From Dromaius novaehollandiae (taxonomy: Eukaryota; Chordata; Aves; Casuariiformes; Dromaiidae), in NCBI RefSeq assembly GCF_036370855.1, contig NC_088099.1:140561517-140625516 (forward strand): a DNA stretch of 64,000 nucleotides, given 5' to 3'. The notes below the pieces were generated by a model, which searched no databases, was not told where the DNA came from, and was given only the letters and a program-made list of their open reading frames with translations. This document shows, in pieces, positions 43,801 to 57,000 of this stretch. Within the stretch, counting starts at the first letter, position 1. Every line of letters starts with the position of its first letter. Made by a program: the position numbers and the translations under genes.

Positions 43801-46800
43801 CAATTCCACCTGGATTATGGAGCCATTTGCAGGGTAATCCCCACAGTCATGAAGAACAGCAGTATTTGACTGGGAATGCTGGCTATGTACACTGAGAAAT
43901 TTCTGAGGCCAGGAGCAAACACGGGCTATTGACAAAATATGTATCTTAAGAAATAAGACCTGTTAGAAGTAGAAGAAAAACAATATCACCTGCCTGGTGG
44001 GCAGTGAGGCTGGACAAAAGTAATCACAGGTAACATGAGAATTTTTGAGAAAGGAAGAAAAACAGAATTATGGGATGCATATGGTAAACTTTGCACTCTT
44101 AATGAGAAGTGTGGTGAGGAAATGGAAAATACTTTTGCGAAGAGTGGCAAGCCCTGATTCAAACAACAGCACTGAGCTGCACTACATTGTATCATGTGGT
44201 TTCACACCAAATAGGAAGTTGTGCAGTCCTGTCTCCTCCTGTGATCTGAAAAAGCAATGGGAAGATAGACAGCAATAAAGGCAGGCAGAAGACTGACGCC
44301 AAAGGCAAAACAGACTCAGTTTGCCTTGGCAATAATATAATAACATTCCTGTAAAACCATGCAAGGCACAGAATATGAACAGCTGTATCTAAGGCTCTGC
44401 TTTCTATTAAATAGCCCCCCATCCCAGCCTAACGGCAAAACAGTGCAAGACCTGTTGAAAGAACACCATTCTAAAATGACAACTGTATTGCAAGGAAAGA
44501 CCTTTGGATCAGAGGCCCCTAGCCTGGTGTGAGCACATCTAGCTGTCAGTAGTCACATCAGAAAATCTCAAATTCAATAGGAAAAGCAACAGTGGAGCAG
44601 AAATCCCCTAGTCATGGTGGGCTGTGATTTTTGATCTTGATTTCAATGAACAACTTCAATTTTGTTTCGGATTTAAACTTTTTATTCTTCTTTTACAGGA
44701 AGGCTCATTCTTGGTAGCTGGTAATTATTAAACCAATCTGACTAGGATGGTATTTACACAAAAGCTAATAAATCTTTTGCTAGCCAGGAAGATAAACTCT
44801 ATTTAGTCTAGTTGGCCACAGCTGCATTCGATGGGACTGGTAGGCCTAGATTCATAAATGCATTCGGGCCTCTAGTGTTCATTTATTTATTCTTGAATAT
44901 TTATAGTTATTTGGATACTTAAATTTATGTTTTAATGTTCAAAAATGGTGCATGATGAATCTTGTTTTACTAAATCATTATGATTTGATCTGTGCCAAGC
45001 TCTGTTTAGATTAAGATCCGATTTCAAATAACAATGCACACAATTAGACCATTCAAATTGTTAAAAGATGTTGGAGTCTTCATGAAAACTGAGTAGTGTT
45101 TAAACTTTTCTGTGTATGCAGCATTAGATGTAGCTGTAGCCTTATGGTAAATGATTACCTCCTGCCCCCAAAAAAGGAAGAGTTTCGTTTTATGAGTCTT
45201 CTTACATAGCATCTTCCCCCCCCCCCCCCCAAATCTGTTGTTGGTTCATCTCTCATATATTTCTTATCTTTTATGTAGCATTATTATAACAATGCAGATA
45301 TCTCTTGTGGTGCTAGTGATATACTGAGCAAATATTATGCTACTTTGGTAGATTTTTAGATGTGTCTTCAGCAACAAAATAGGGCAACTTGACAAAGTGC
45401 CCAAGGAATTCTTTTTTGCAATATTTTAGATAAAGTGTTTGGCCTTATGAACCACTGCAGAAAATGCTTTTGAGGTCATTTTGTCACATATGCCCTTCTA
45501 GATTATGCTATTTAAATGTTATTGCTGAATGTGGTCATATTTCCAAAAATATATTGGTATTTGTGGATACAGAGTAGTTTACATTCTTAAGAATAAAAAA
45601 AAAATCCTACCAGGCACCTCTCTTCATCTTTAGATGCCTAAAATAGTACTTTGAAAATCTAGCTTTCTAACTTTATTTGGAGTACCTGAAAATCTGAAGT
45701 TTCACAACTGCATGTTTTAGCAGCTTTTCCCATCGTTATTCCAATCAAGGAAAAAATAATGATCACTGAGTAATACATGTCAAATGACTCAGTGCAGAAT
45801 TTGTTGTAATAGACAAATCTATTCTGTGATAATGATATTTTGTTCCACTGGGAAGAGTATTTCGTACTCCGAGTGGATGAGTAAGTATCTGCAGGTCCTT
45901 TCATTCCACTTAGAACAGCATTGCATTGTGTCCTTTAAACAATAACATCTCTGTATACAAACAAATATTGAACATAGTATTAACACATTTTGAATGACTG
46001 CCTATGACAGTGATACCAGTCGTCTTTGTGTTCTTGCAGAGAGTGTGGATGTATAGATGCACATAGATGTATGCAATCCCTGATGTCTCAGTAAGTCTCA
46101 CTTCACCCTACCTTCATAGGTGCGAGTCTGATAAAATTTGTAGCTGAAGAATGAAATTAGGAGTCTGAAAACTTTAGAGAACATTGGCTACTTAAATAAT
46201 CAATCTATGCTCTGGCTAGTAGCACTGTATAATTGTAATGATTTCTGTAACCCCACAAGTTTCTCTTGAGAGGAGGTGATAGCCTGAATGAGGATGGCAT
46301 AGAGCTTTTAAAACCAATAAGGGTATAAGAGAACTGTGGACTGGTAAATATGTATATTCAGGCTCTTATTTCAGTCATTTGAATTTGCTAAAGAAAGAAT
46401 TAGCTGTGGAACCTAATCTTAAGGATCAAGAGGAAGTTTTATCCACACAACCTCCCTCCCCCAATTGTTTATTAGCAAAATAATCCTGTAGCTGTTGTTT
46501 TTATTCCAAAATTTTACACAGTTTGGCAGTTAATCTGGAAAAGTGTGTTTATTATACTTATTCTGCATGAAGAGTGTGTATTTCTTTATCATAAAGTGGG
46601 CTTTTGTTTACTTGCATGCCATCTACCTGTGATCACCTAAAAAGTTCAACCTATTTACCTAAGCAGTCACTAAAATATTTACCCCAGGGAAATCTGCCAG
46701 TCCTTGTCTGACATTGTTATCTTTTATGCTATATGTGTGGCTGGGGCAAAGAAGGAAAGGCAAGAGGTGCTAATTCAGCCCCCTGACCTTAGGATCATGA

Positions 46801-48403
46801 TGGTCCTTCAATGGGATGGGTATACATTATCACCTCTGCTTTATCTTGAATAATGAGTTGTCATTTATTACAGTCTACTTAGCCACATCTGAAAATCATC
46901 AGATGTCTCATTATTTGCTACACTTGGCAGAGATAGATCCTCAGCTGGTGAACCTATGGTAGAATCATTCAAGTACATGAAAGATTGTCCCAGTAATGTT
47001 CTCATGGAACATCAAGGCATGCAGCACAGAAGGATGATGAGAATAAAATAGCAATTCCATCAATACATTTTAACAGTAGAAGCAATGTGGATAGATCCCA
47101 CTCTTTTGGTTTCCATTTAAAAGCTCTTTTTAGCTTTTGAAAGAGTGTAAAATACCAAATGAAAGAGGTATCACAGAAGACTCTAAACCACAAAGTCTTC
47201 CCTATATGCCATCTTATTCTTGAATACTGCATAACGTGGATGGGAGATTTTGCACTATTAAGCACTGCATGAGTGAAGTGGAAGTCTGTAAGAAAATGGA
47301 ACCTCAAGTTATGCCAGTGGGAAAGTTAGTTACATAAGTAAACGTCTACAAATATAGGGGGGGGAAAAAAGCCATTTATTTTGCAAGAAACTAAGGTCAA
47401 CTGTGCCTAACAGGAAAACATGGTTAGTCCTATGCTTCAGCTGCCACCAGATCTGCCCGTGGCATTTCTGGTGCCACATTACATAAGGACTAGCAATGAA
47501 TATAATCTTGTACCATCCATTGAACTTACCCAGCTCCTGCCCATCAGGATATGACGTAGTCGTCCTGGGACACAGAATGCTTTTGGGATTCTGGTGTGGG
47601 TTTGTGGCCTTGCTCTTTGGAGCACTCCTAATTTTATCAGTTTTCTCTTATGCAGAAAATAACTTTCCAGCACATTTTCCTGGAATATGAATGTGGAACT
47701 CCTAGCTAATTATTTCCATAATTATTTAGATCAAGGAGAGATTCAATGTGAGGATCAGAATGTCCCACAACAGCCAACACCACCTAGTACTGGTCACCAT
47801 TTAATGAAGATTAGATGGATGTGGCAGATCCCATAAAGCCTCTAGACAATTTGTTCCAGGCACTACAGATACTTACCCCAAATGGAAATGTTAAGAAAAA
47901 CACACTACCTAATTACTCTGAGGACTTGCAGGCCACTGGCAAAACAGCTGCGGATCAAGCTTGGGGATAAGTGTTATGTGTGTCCTATTGAAATTTTTAA
48001 CGCTCTGAGTAATGGTGCCCCTATGTTACAGATGGAGGAAAGAAGGCAGGAGACTAACTTGATTACAACTGTAGGAGGAACTGGTCTCAAAGCCAGAGCT
48101 AGAGTACAGAAAACTTTGTTCTCAGCTGACTGAAGCTCACAGTATCTTCTGCTGTTGTGCCAGTACTTGTCAAGTCCAGAGCAGAAATCCCTAAACTTCA
48201 GTTTACTCATCCAGCACCATCAGTGGCAGCAGCAGCACCAGTAACTCCTGGCTCTGCGCCTGCTGGCATGGGTGTGCAGGAGGGCATGCTCGGCAGTTCA
48301 GACAGCTCACATGTTGCTGAGTTGGAGGGCCTCTGTGCTGCTAGTTGTATCTAGGTCACGGTTACAGAGCGGCAGCTTAAATTATTTGCTTCTGGTTGGT
48401 TAG
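40885..48403. other. Intergenic, nothing recognised beyond simple repeats
   Basis: Contains AT-rich sequence (41320-41400), a C15 tract at 45216-45230 and many short random ORFs. No exon of the expected downstream neighbour B4GALT6 was found. Confidence 0.55.
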
Positions 48404-48453
48404 AAGAGGAACTAGAGCTGGTGAAGGCAGCAGCCTTGGAGAAAATGCAGAAG
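48404..48453 (+). other. Exon-like segment, function unknown
   Basis: A possible acceptor (TTCTGGTTGGTTAG) and a consensus donor (AAG|GTGAGT) bracket 50 nt that can read EELELVKAAALEKMQK. No partner exon or protein family was recognised, so this may be chance or an exon of a non-coding transcript. Confidence 0.2.
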
Positions 48454-50399
48454 GTGAGTGCGTGGATAAGATGCTGGGATGGGGTCTGAGTTTAATTTCC
48501 ATTTTACCACAGGCTTCCTTTGGGCAGATGCTGTCCTAAATCTTTTAAGATTTTTAAATACATACCCACCTTGAAGTTAATGACTTAGACATCTTGAGGC
48601 TTTAGGACATCCTTGTCTTCCCATATTTATAAAATGGCATTTCATGAGGATAAATAATAATAATAAAAAAATCTGATTTGCCTGTAAAATATCTTAAATG
48701 GCTTGTGCCAGCCCTAATTTGACCAAGAATGGTGTCTGCAACACCAATGAATAAAAGGATCTTCACTCTCATGGATTTTAAAAGCCAAAAGTGAAGCACC
48801 CTGAGAGATAAGTAATGGCTTTCTGTGTGGATATCCTCCCACAGAGAAAGCTAACAAATCTTAATTAAATAATGGGAAAGACAAATTGATAAATGTGCTG
48901 ATAAATACATACTGATAAGTATGAGGCCAAAGTTTCACTCAGTTTAATAAAACTACCAGTCATACATTCCTGGGTAGTTAATGGTTGGTCTGTGATAAAT
49001 TCATGGTCTGCAAAGTAGAAATACAGTGATAATTATAAAGTCTCTTAGCAGTATATATGTTGTTATGTTTCTCAAAGCAGTGCACTGGGTCATACATTGT
49101 TTTATTTTTCCCTAGCAATAATTTGTTAACTGGTTTCCTTCTTCTCCCAATGGGCTTTAAAATACAGTATCCAACATTTTTCTCTAGATTCCTATCCCGG
49201 TAGCTCAGGGTGTTGGCTCTAGCAACAGTACAGTAAAGAGACTTGCTCTCACAGAAGTTAATTTTAGTATTTTCCTTTCAAGGAAATGTCATGGAATTTG
49301 TTCAGGTTACTTATATGGTCCTCCCAACTACATTTCAAGCTGATAAAGAAATGCCAAACAGTAGTTGAATACTATGTGCTTCAATCAAATCTTACATCTG
49401 TTTTATTCACTTGAAACACCATTGACTTCAATTAAATTACTCCTGATACAAATCAGAGTGCAGTAACCCCCTGAATCTGCATTTAATGAAGCCAGTGATT
49501 AGATCTTTCTCAAATGGGTATTCTCTCTGCCTTTTTTTGTTGTGCGGTGAGCTGGGAACCAGTTTCACCAGGCAGGATGTGGTTGCACAGTAGCTCCAGC
49601 AGAGTCGAGGCAAGGCTGCTGTGGTTCTGCGCTCCCTCTGCTGTAATGCGTGTGGAAGGGGCAACGATGGGCCAATTGATAGAGCTGGTAAAATCAGAGT
49701 AGCTTCCAGGTGTGTATTTAACTGTGAAAAAAAGATTTAAATTTTCTGGGAGAGGTGCTTGTACTTGGGATTTGTATACCCATTCAATAATTAAGTTTTA
49801 CTCGTACAGTCTACATGACTTCCTGATTTGTAGGAACTAGATTAAATTAGTTCTTTGCCTATAGATATCTGAAGGGGGGAAAAATAAGCAAAGGTGGTAA
49901 GACTTGTGGTTTGCATCCCTCTCTTTCACTGCTGGATTTTGATGGGAGCAGACATGATTATAAAGCAAAATAGTTGCATTTAATACATACTCTTTTCAAA
50001 AGGAGTCTCCAGGTTTCTCAAAATGATTCTTGAACTTTTTTCCTGCTTGAAACAAAAGTATCAGAAAATGTGGAAAAGGAGCAAATAGTTTATGATTAGC
50101 TTAACAACTGTGTGTGTTTTTTAATAGGAATTAACTAGATTTCTTGGAACTATGTGGCAAATTAGGAATAAGTATTTTGGTTCTATGTGAATTGCTCCTT
50201 ATAGGAGACGCAGAAATGGTGCTGTGAGGATGAAGGCCCTGCTGGAATACTGTCCCTTTCTGCTTCAGTGCTTGTGTGGTGCCATGTCAGGGGCACTGTC
50301 TGTTTACAGATATGTGTTGGGGTCTGCTAGATGTGTATGTTTGTGTGTGAGAGTGACTTTTATAGGAGGATGTGCTGCGCTCTTGAGCAAAGGCAGCAG
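48454..50399. other. Intergenic, nothing recognised
   Basis: No gene, RNA or repeat is supported. Confidence 0.5.
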
Positions 50400-51560
50400 C
50401 CACAGATGCTACTTGACCTGATGCCACCCTGTGCAGCCCCGGGGGGCTGGAAGTGGTTGGCACTAGCAAGCCCCTCGCACTTCTGCTGGGGTGCTTGTGG
50501 AGAGCCCAGTCCTCACGGAGGCTGTGGGGCAGCCCCAGTTCTGCCGCGGCCAAGCACAGAGTATTTGGGTTTGGGGCATGGGGATCCCCAGACTCCTGCG
50601 TGGTAACTGGAAGAGTCAAAGGCTGAATCACGTGCGCCCTAAATCTGACCTGGTTTTTGTAATTCGATAGGTGCCTCATCCCCTCTCTGTATGCAGAGGA
50701 TGATTTTGAGGGATGGGCTTTTGAAACCTGGTATGTTCTCAGTACTTGTTGCAGTGCAGATCAGTTGGCTGGTTTTACCGCAGTGCTGTGGAGTCCAGGC
50801 TCGAGATTTTTACAGTGAGACAGGAACAGCTGTAGGTCTGTCCTATCTAAGCCGTACCACGTGGACCAGAGCAAAACATCCCCACAGTTTGGGATAAGCT
50901 AGGACCTAAAACTAATTGGTCAGCTCTTGCTTGGGCTGCTGCTGCATGTTATTTTTTCTCTCTCCCAAAGCAGTTCAGAGGACTTTGCATGCAGCTTCTC
51001 TTGGCAGGAGCAGTGCAGCCGCATGCTACCTTTCGGAGGTCAGAAGATGCGTGGGGGGAGGAGAGAAAGCGGAGGAGAGCGGGGCACCATCAGAAGCCCC
51101 CTGCAAGCCTGGGGGCTCCTGGAGGTCAGAGGCTGGACCGAGGGGGTGGCTTGGAGGAGCACTGTGGGGTCCTGTGGCCACTCGCGAGCGGCGGGAGGAG
51201 GAGGAGAGGGAGAGCTGGGGGCTGCCGAGGGGCCCTCCCCGGCTTGCAAGGGACCCTCCGCCCCAGGGTGCCGCGAGAAATGCGCCTGCCGCTCGCCCTC
51301 TGCTCTGAGCACCTGCGGATGGCACTTATTCAACCGAAGCAGCTTACTGTTGGGTTTTTGGAGGGGTGGGCTGCTCAGATGGCGAGCGCTGCAGGACGGA
51401 GTTGTGTGTCAAGTGTACGACAATGCGGGCAGCCCTGAGCTGCGTGGCTGCCACTTGCCTGCAAGGGGCTTCTTCACTGCACTGACCCTCCCTCTGCTCT
51501 CGGCTGGCTGGCGGCAGCTCTGCAGATGCTCCTGTTGTGCAGGTGTCAGGTGGCTTTCAT
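50400..51560. promoter_or_regulatory. CpG-rich block, candidate promoter or unannotated exon region
   Basis: GC content rises sharply here within AT-rich intergenic DNA. About 25 CpGs occur between 51040 and 51430, including CTCGCGAGCGGCGGG. Open frames up to 216 codons exist, but they are a by-product of high GC and show no recognisable domain. The block could be the promoter of a non-coding RNA or a distal promoter of the next gene. Confidence 0.35.
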
Positions 51561-53825
51561 CGCTGTATCGGTGCTAAGACTTCTTATTTCTATGATACAG
51601 ATAGGAGGCTAGATGGAGAAAAAAAAATAGCTAGCTGTCAGAAAGATTTTCTGTTGCGTATCTTTTCTGTTTGTGGATTGTTTTGTTCCTTGTTGCCACA
51701 TTGTCGTGTTTGCAATGTCAGTTCTAGGACTTGGGGAATTATGGCAAAATCTTGGTTTGAATTTAAGCAAGCTACTATCCTAATGCCAAAAGCTTGAAAA
51801 CGTGATTTCCTACTGCAGCTGAATGTTAAGCAAAGAATAAAAATCCAGAATTTACTCTCTTAAAATCTCATGGTCTATAAGACATTAAGTTCAGCCTGGG
51901 GGCTGCACTGTGTGAGTTTAATGCTCGGGATGTTGGTAGAAGGGCCAATTTAATTGATTCTTCTTGCACTGTCTTTGTATATTTTTTCAAGTGTATTACA
52001 GCCTGTGATAGCTTAGAGAATTTTTTCTCTGACTTTCTGAGCATTCGTTAGCAAACTTGAGATTTGATTAGTGAAGGTGAAGGGAGATGGATTTATTCTT
52101 CATTTCTTCGGCCACTCATAAACTGAGTATGCTTTGGCCTGAAACAGAACATGTTTCATATCTATTGAACAAATTTCAGTTGCAAGTTTGCAACTTGCTT
52201 TTTGTGAACAGCAAATCTAAATTCAGTTCAGAGGACTTCTGATGAAAAGAAAGTTAAATACCAGGAAAAGTAGGTCTGTTCTGATATGATAACTGCTGTT
52301 GGTATCTGTCTGCAATCCAGCTTGAGGTTTTTTTCCTTTGCAGTCAGAAAATGCAAAATTTTTAAATTGGGGCACAGTGTAGCACTTCATATCCTGTGAG
52401 ATTTGCCCTTTGTGGCTTATAGAGATATCTCTGCTAGCTTTGCATTGAAACAAGTTGTTGCTGCCCTGTACACGGCCAGAAGATGTTAGACATGCTCTGT
52501 ACACCAAGACTGTTTAATGGTGCTATTACTAAATAACTTTGAACTAGTTTGATTCCCATATATTCCAGAAGTAATGGGACATTGGGAGAATATGGCAAAT
52601 CCAAACCATATTTTAGTTGTAGTAAGGTTGGTGTCATCAAAGTGTTTGCATCCTTGGAACAAGGCAGGATTGGGAGGGAAGGTAATATATATTTTTCTAG
52701 ACCATCTGATAAAGACAAAGGCCAGCAAAGTGTGATTGCTAGCAACTGTGTCTCACTTGGATTTTGCTTCAACTTGTTATGTGGTAAAGGGATCATGTAA
52801 CTTTTTCCAGCAATATCTACTAACCTTTTCCTACACAGAGAAGTAAGATCTCTATCTGCTGGGTGACAGCAAGGAATAGGGCAGTTCTGCACTTCTTGTG
52901 CATTTGGGCAGGCTGTTCTCAGAGCTCCGAAAAGTTTCCAGGAAAGTGAGTCAGTTTAAAGTGTGGAATTAGCAGGCAGTGGGCTGCAGAGCCTTTGTCT
53001 GCCACATGCAGGGTGAGCATGGCCTCATTCAGGTTCAGGATATAACAGAGATGCTCTGTGAGCTTTTTTTTTTTCTTTATGTTGTGGAATTACAAATGAT
53101 TCACTCAGGGAGAGAAGCTAACTTGCAAGAAAGAGTATGGAAGGAAAGCATATGTGGATGAAAGTTGTCAGAGGTAGCTGAAAATCTCTGTTAAGGAGAC
53201 AAAATCCAATGTAAAGCTATCTCCCCCTTTCCCTCACCATTTTCATCTTCCCCTAAAACTGAGGAAGTATTTCCTCAGGGAAGAGAGAACAGATATACCA
53301 GGGAGGAATTAAAATTCAGAAGGGACTTAACTCTGCTGGAAATATATTTGTGTTATGTGGTTTAGTATTGGTCTGCAGCAGGTTCCCTTGAGCACTTTGT
53401 AATGTTTTGCTACGGCACTCTGCCTGGAGTCACTGAAGCTTGAAGAGCCCCTTAGAGCTTAGAGAACTGCCAGTTATCACCTTAAAGGAGCTTCACAAGC
53501 CTTCTGCAAGACCTTAGGACTAACAAAAATATCACATGAGACATAAGAACTCTCCCCTTAGTCGTGCAGAATTAGAATCCTTACTCCATATATTTCTTTA
53601 GAGCAGCAAATGCCTCTAGGCCTGATGCCATGAAGAAGGTTTTGGGGACTTTCTTAGAGCTGCCCTTGAGGAAGCTCATGGAAGGAGAGTGCTTTTATAC
53701 TTTTCTTCTGAGACTTGATGTGGAAGTCCTATGGTGTCAAGAAACTACAACCAATAAAAAGTTTTAACAAAGGAATGTGAGGCGGAGGCTTGATATTTAT
53801 GTAATCTTTATACTTGGCCAACTGA
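51561..53825. other. Intergenic, nothing recognised
   Basis: Only short ORFs. No mobile element is recognised. Confidence 0.5.
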
Positions 53826-53864
53826 AGAAGAAAAAAAAAAGAAAAAAAAGAAAAAAAACCCCAA
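53826..53864 (+). repeat. A-rich tract
   Basis: GAAGAA followed by A-runs broken by single G, ending in AAACCCCAAACCCC. The same style of A-run passing into ACCCC occurs at 2372. Confidence 0.7.
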
Positions 53865-53910
53865 ACCCCAAGATCGTGTCAGCAGAGCAAGAATTACAGA
53901 AAGCAGAGCA

Positions 53911-54096
53911 ATGACAGCTAAGAGAAACAGTGATGACAATAGAGAGAGAGTGATGCAGTTAGCAAAACGGATTGTTACCTGTCTTGCTAATAAGCTGGAC
54001 AAGGTAAATGACAGACAACTGAAATCCTTGGTTATTAAAGTAAAGAGCTTGAGGAAGAAAATTTTGCATGAAGTAAACTCCCTTTTAAAGGGCTGA
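53911..54096 (+). other. Small open frame of 61 codons, uncertain
   Basis: ATG to TGA frame whose product is Lys/Leu-rich and could form an amphipathic helix (residues about 14-58, with Leu/Ile/Val spaced by 3-4: VMQLAKRIVTCLANKLDKV). No family is recognised, and there is no splice or promoter evidence. It may be a chance ORF or a relic of something larger. Confidence 0.15.
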
Positions 54097-57000
54097 CGGA
54101 GATATGGTATGAGGGCAGTTGTGACTCAGCTAGAGATAGTAGTTACAGTATAAGTATACAGATAGTTATAAGGATATTTCCTGATCAGCAAAGACAGATG
54201 TAAAACTGTTATGTGTGAAGAAATTCTTTTTTAGGACAGCTTTAAGCTCCAAAGAAATAGAATGACGTTCTCTGGGGCAAAATTACTTAGGGGGAGAGAG
54301 GAAAGGATGTTCTTCAAAAAAGATTCTGCTGGAGTTGAACTGTTGAGTGTTTACTAAAGTTTTCAAGGTTGATTTAGAGAGACATGCCATGGACAATGAC
54401 CTTAGCAAATTTTTACTTTCCAAAAACAGCCTGCAGTTGAATATAGAGGACTGTGGTGGTGGTGGGGAGAACGTGTCATCAGGAATTGGTAGCAGCCTAA
54501 CTATGGCAGTGCATGGTTACAAGTTGAGGCCTCACTTCTGGGGAATAAACCCACGTCTTTCTCCTCTGTTAATAGTGGAGCATAATGTGATTGCAATGCT
54601 GATGCAAAGAAGGCAAATGTGATCCCAGACTGTGCTAGATATTTCTGATAAAATACTGGTTCTAAGCTAACCAGTAAAGTACAAGATGGTTTGATGGGTG
54701 TGGAAGTTTGACAGATAGAGGAGGAGGACATGGTATTGCCAGCATCTGAGCCTGAGAAAAACACACCCCTCACAAACAGATTAATCCTGGGAGGGGATGT
54801 GGACACAAGAAGGGACTGACAGAAACACCTTTTATCATTTCATTTGGAAATGGTAAATAGTGAGAGTAAAACTGATTCTTCAGAGTTGTGGATGGAGATC
54901 ATGATATTGGAGGACTGGTTGGTAAAATGGAAGGTGAATTCAATTTTAAGTGTGGAGTAAGGCTCTAATTATGCAAGTAGAATGAGGAGCCCCAAACTAA
55001 CTTTTACAGCTCAGGACAGAGATTGGTAATCATAAAGGCTAGTTCTTTTAACATCAATTTGTTGTTTAGCAGGAATGAAAAAAGGAAGACTGAATTTTAG
55101 GAATTACAAGATAAGGACTGGAAAACAAAATAGTTATTTCGCTGCATATTTCCGTGTTGTATTGGTACTATTCGTGGTTCTGGTCTCTGCATCCCCAAAA
55201 TTACATAGCAGAGCTAGAAAAGGTACAGCAATGATCAGAGGTACAGAAAGAATTCCCTACAAGAAGAATGGCTTTTCAGCTCAGAGAAGATGCAACTAAA
55301 GGAGAATAAGATAAACTGTATTAAATCGGGAATGGTGTTTAAAGGAAGGTTGAGTCACTGTTCTTCAGATCACAAGAACATGAGTACAGCCAATAACATT
55401 TATCCGTCTGGCAGCAAGATATAAATACTTTTAAAGTACTAAGTAGTTTAAAGTCAAATAAAAAGAAATGCTTTTTGTCCGAATTATAAGTTAATAAGTT
55501 AACTCATGTCATTCCTTTGATAGAGCCCAAAAATCTAAATGGGCTCAGAAGACAGAGAAGGACAAATGGATAGAAGAACAAGGCTATTAAACACAACTGC
55601 AAGTGCTAATTCTGACTTGGAGGGCACTTGCCCCCACAGATTGCTGGAAGAACACAGACTGGAGAGGCCAACCCAACACTTGTTCTGTTCTGGTACATTT
55701 TCCTTAAGTATTTGCTACTGACCATCTTTAAATCTGTATCAGGCTATATTTGGTTTAAGTCTCTACAGCTATATTTAAACTTTAATACCATGTCCAGTTC
55801 TGTTTGTCTGCAATCATATGAGATTAAACAGGAATAGGCAAAGGCAAGCATCTCTAGGATATGCTGTAGGATGACTGATCATCTTCTGAGGGGAGACAAG
55901 ATGTTCTTTTGCTTGCATAGCTAACAAAAATGAGGCAGAGGGGATGTGAAAGTTAAAGGTGTCCTCTGTGTAAACAGCAAGCAGCACTGGCTCAGGAGAA
56001 GAAAAGCAGCTACGTAAACTGTATGGTGTGGTTGCCTTTGACAGGAGACCATACAAGGTGCCCAAGAGTCCCTTCCAGTACTGTGGCTGTGTGTGGTGGA
56101 AACCAAATTATGATTGGAGAGAATTAGCCTGTTAACTTGATTGAGATGTGATTGTGAGAGAGGGCCCACCAGCTCATTTCTCATTACTGAGTTTAAAGAA
56201 TAAAAATTTGGGAGGGTTACAGGAGTTCAGATGTAGCAAGGACAGAAGCACTGCTGTTCTTCCCTTCCTGTGTTGCTTCTGAACCTGCTTATAGCTCCAT
56301 TGCCAGCCTCTGACTCATCTCTCTGTACTTACATCGACCATTGCTTTGTGTCCAAATGCCAGGATTATGAAGTTTTTAGAGAGAACTCTTGTTCATGAAC
56401 TGATTTGCTGTTTTTTAGGCTGTGGACCACTGAGCTGGGAATATTAATTAATCTGTGCTGTTTGCTAGTGTCTTCAAATGATACCTTTTGCAATTGTAGA
56501 GATTCTGCCAGACCCCTGCTGAGTGTTGTCAAGTTTTCTGGTGGTGCTTCCCACCTCTTAGGTTTCAGGAGTTTCTAGAGCTCTGTCAGAACAGCAGTAT
56601 GCAGAGGTAGCTCAACCTTAGTGTGTGCATAGTTAGTAAATGGGGTGATATGGATGTTGACATGCCTTTATATTTCATTTGGGTAAAGAACAGGAGATGC
56701 TGCTTACTGCTGAGTTCAGCTTCATCTCACTAACAGTTTTGGCGCAGAGTAACTGTTGAGACGTGATGAAAACAGAAGAAAGAAAAGAGCCTGCAGTCAC
56801 AGGGTCTGTGACTTAGCTGCTTATTTAGACAAGGATATTAAAAATGTTTTAAAAGGGCTTGCTGTTTAGAGAAAATGGACTTTTTTGAGGCTGTAGGCAA
56901 CCATTCTGCCTGTTCTCAGAGCTCCGTACAGTGTTTATCAGCAGTGTAACTGCTTGAGAGAGAGGGCAGTTTGATCAATGCAGGAGGTACTAACATTTAT

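Noticed and set aside
48000-48130. MIR-like SINE (TTACAGATGGAGGAA and later AAGCCAGAGCTAGA)
   Set aside because: A few words resemble MIR, but the order and spacing are too loose to support by eye.
50927-51577. 216-codon frame and overlapping frames in the CpG-rich block
   Set aside because: Several frames are open on both strands at once, which is what high GC produces; none has a recognisable domain.
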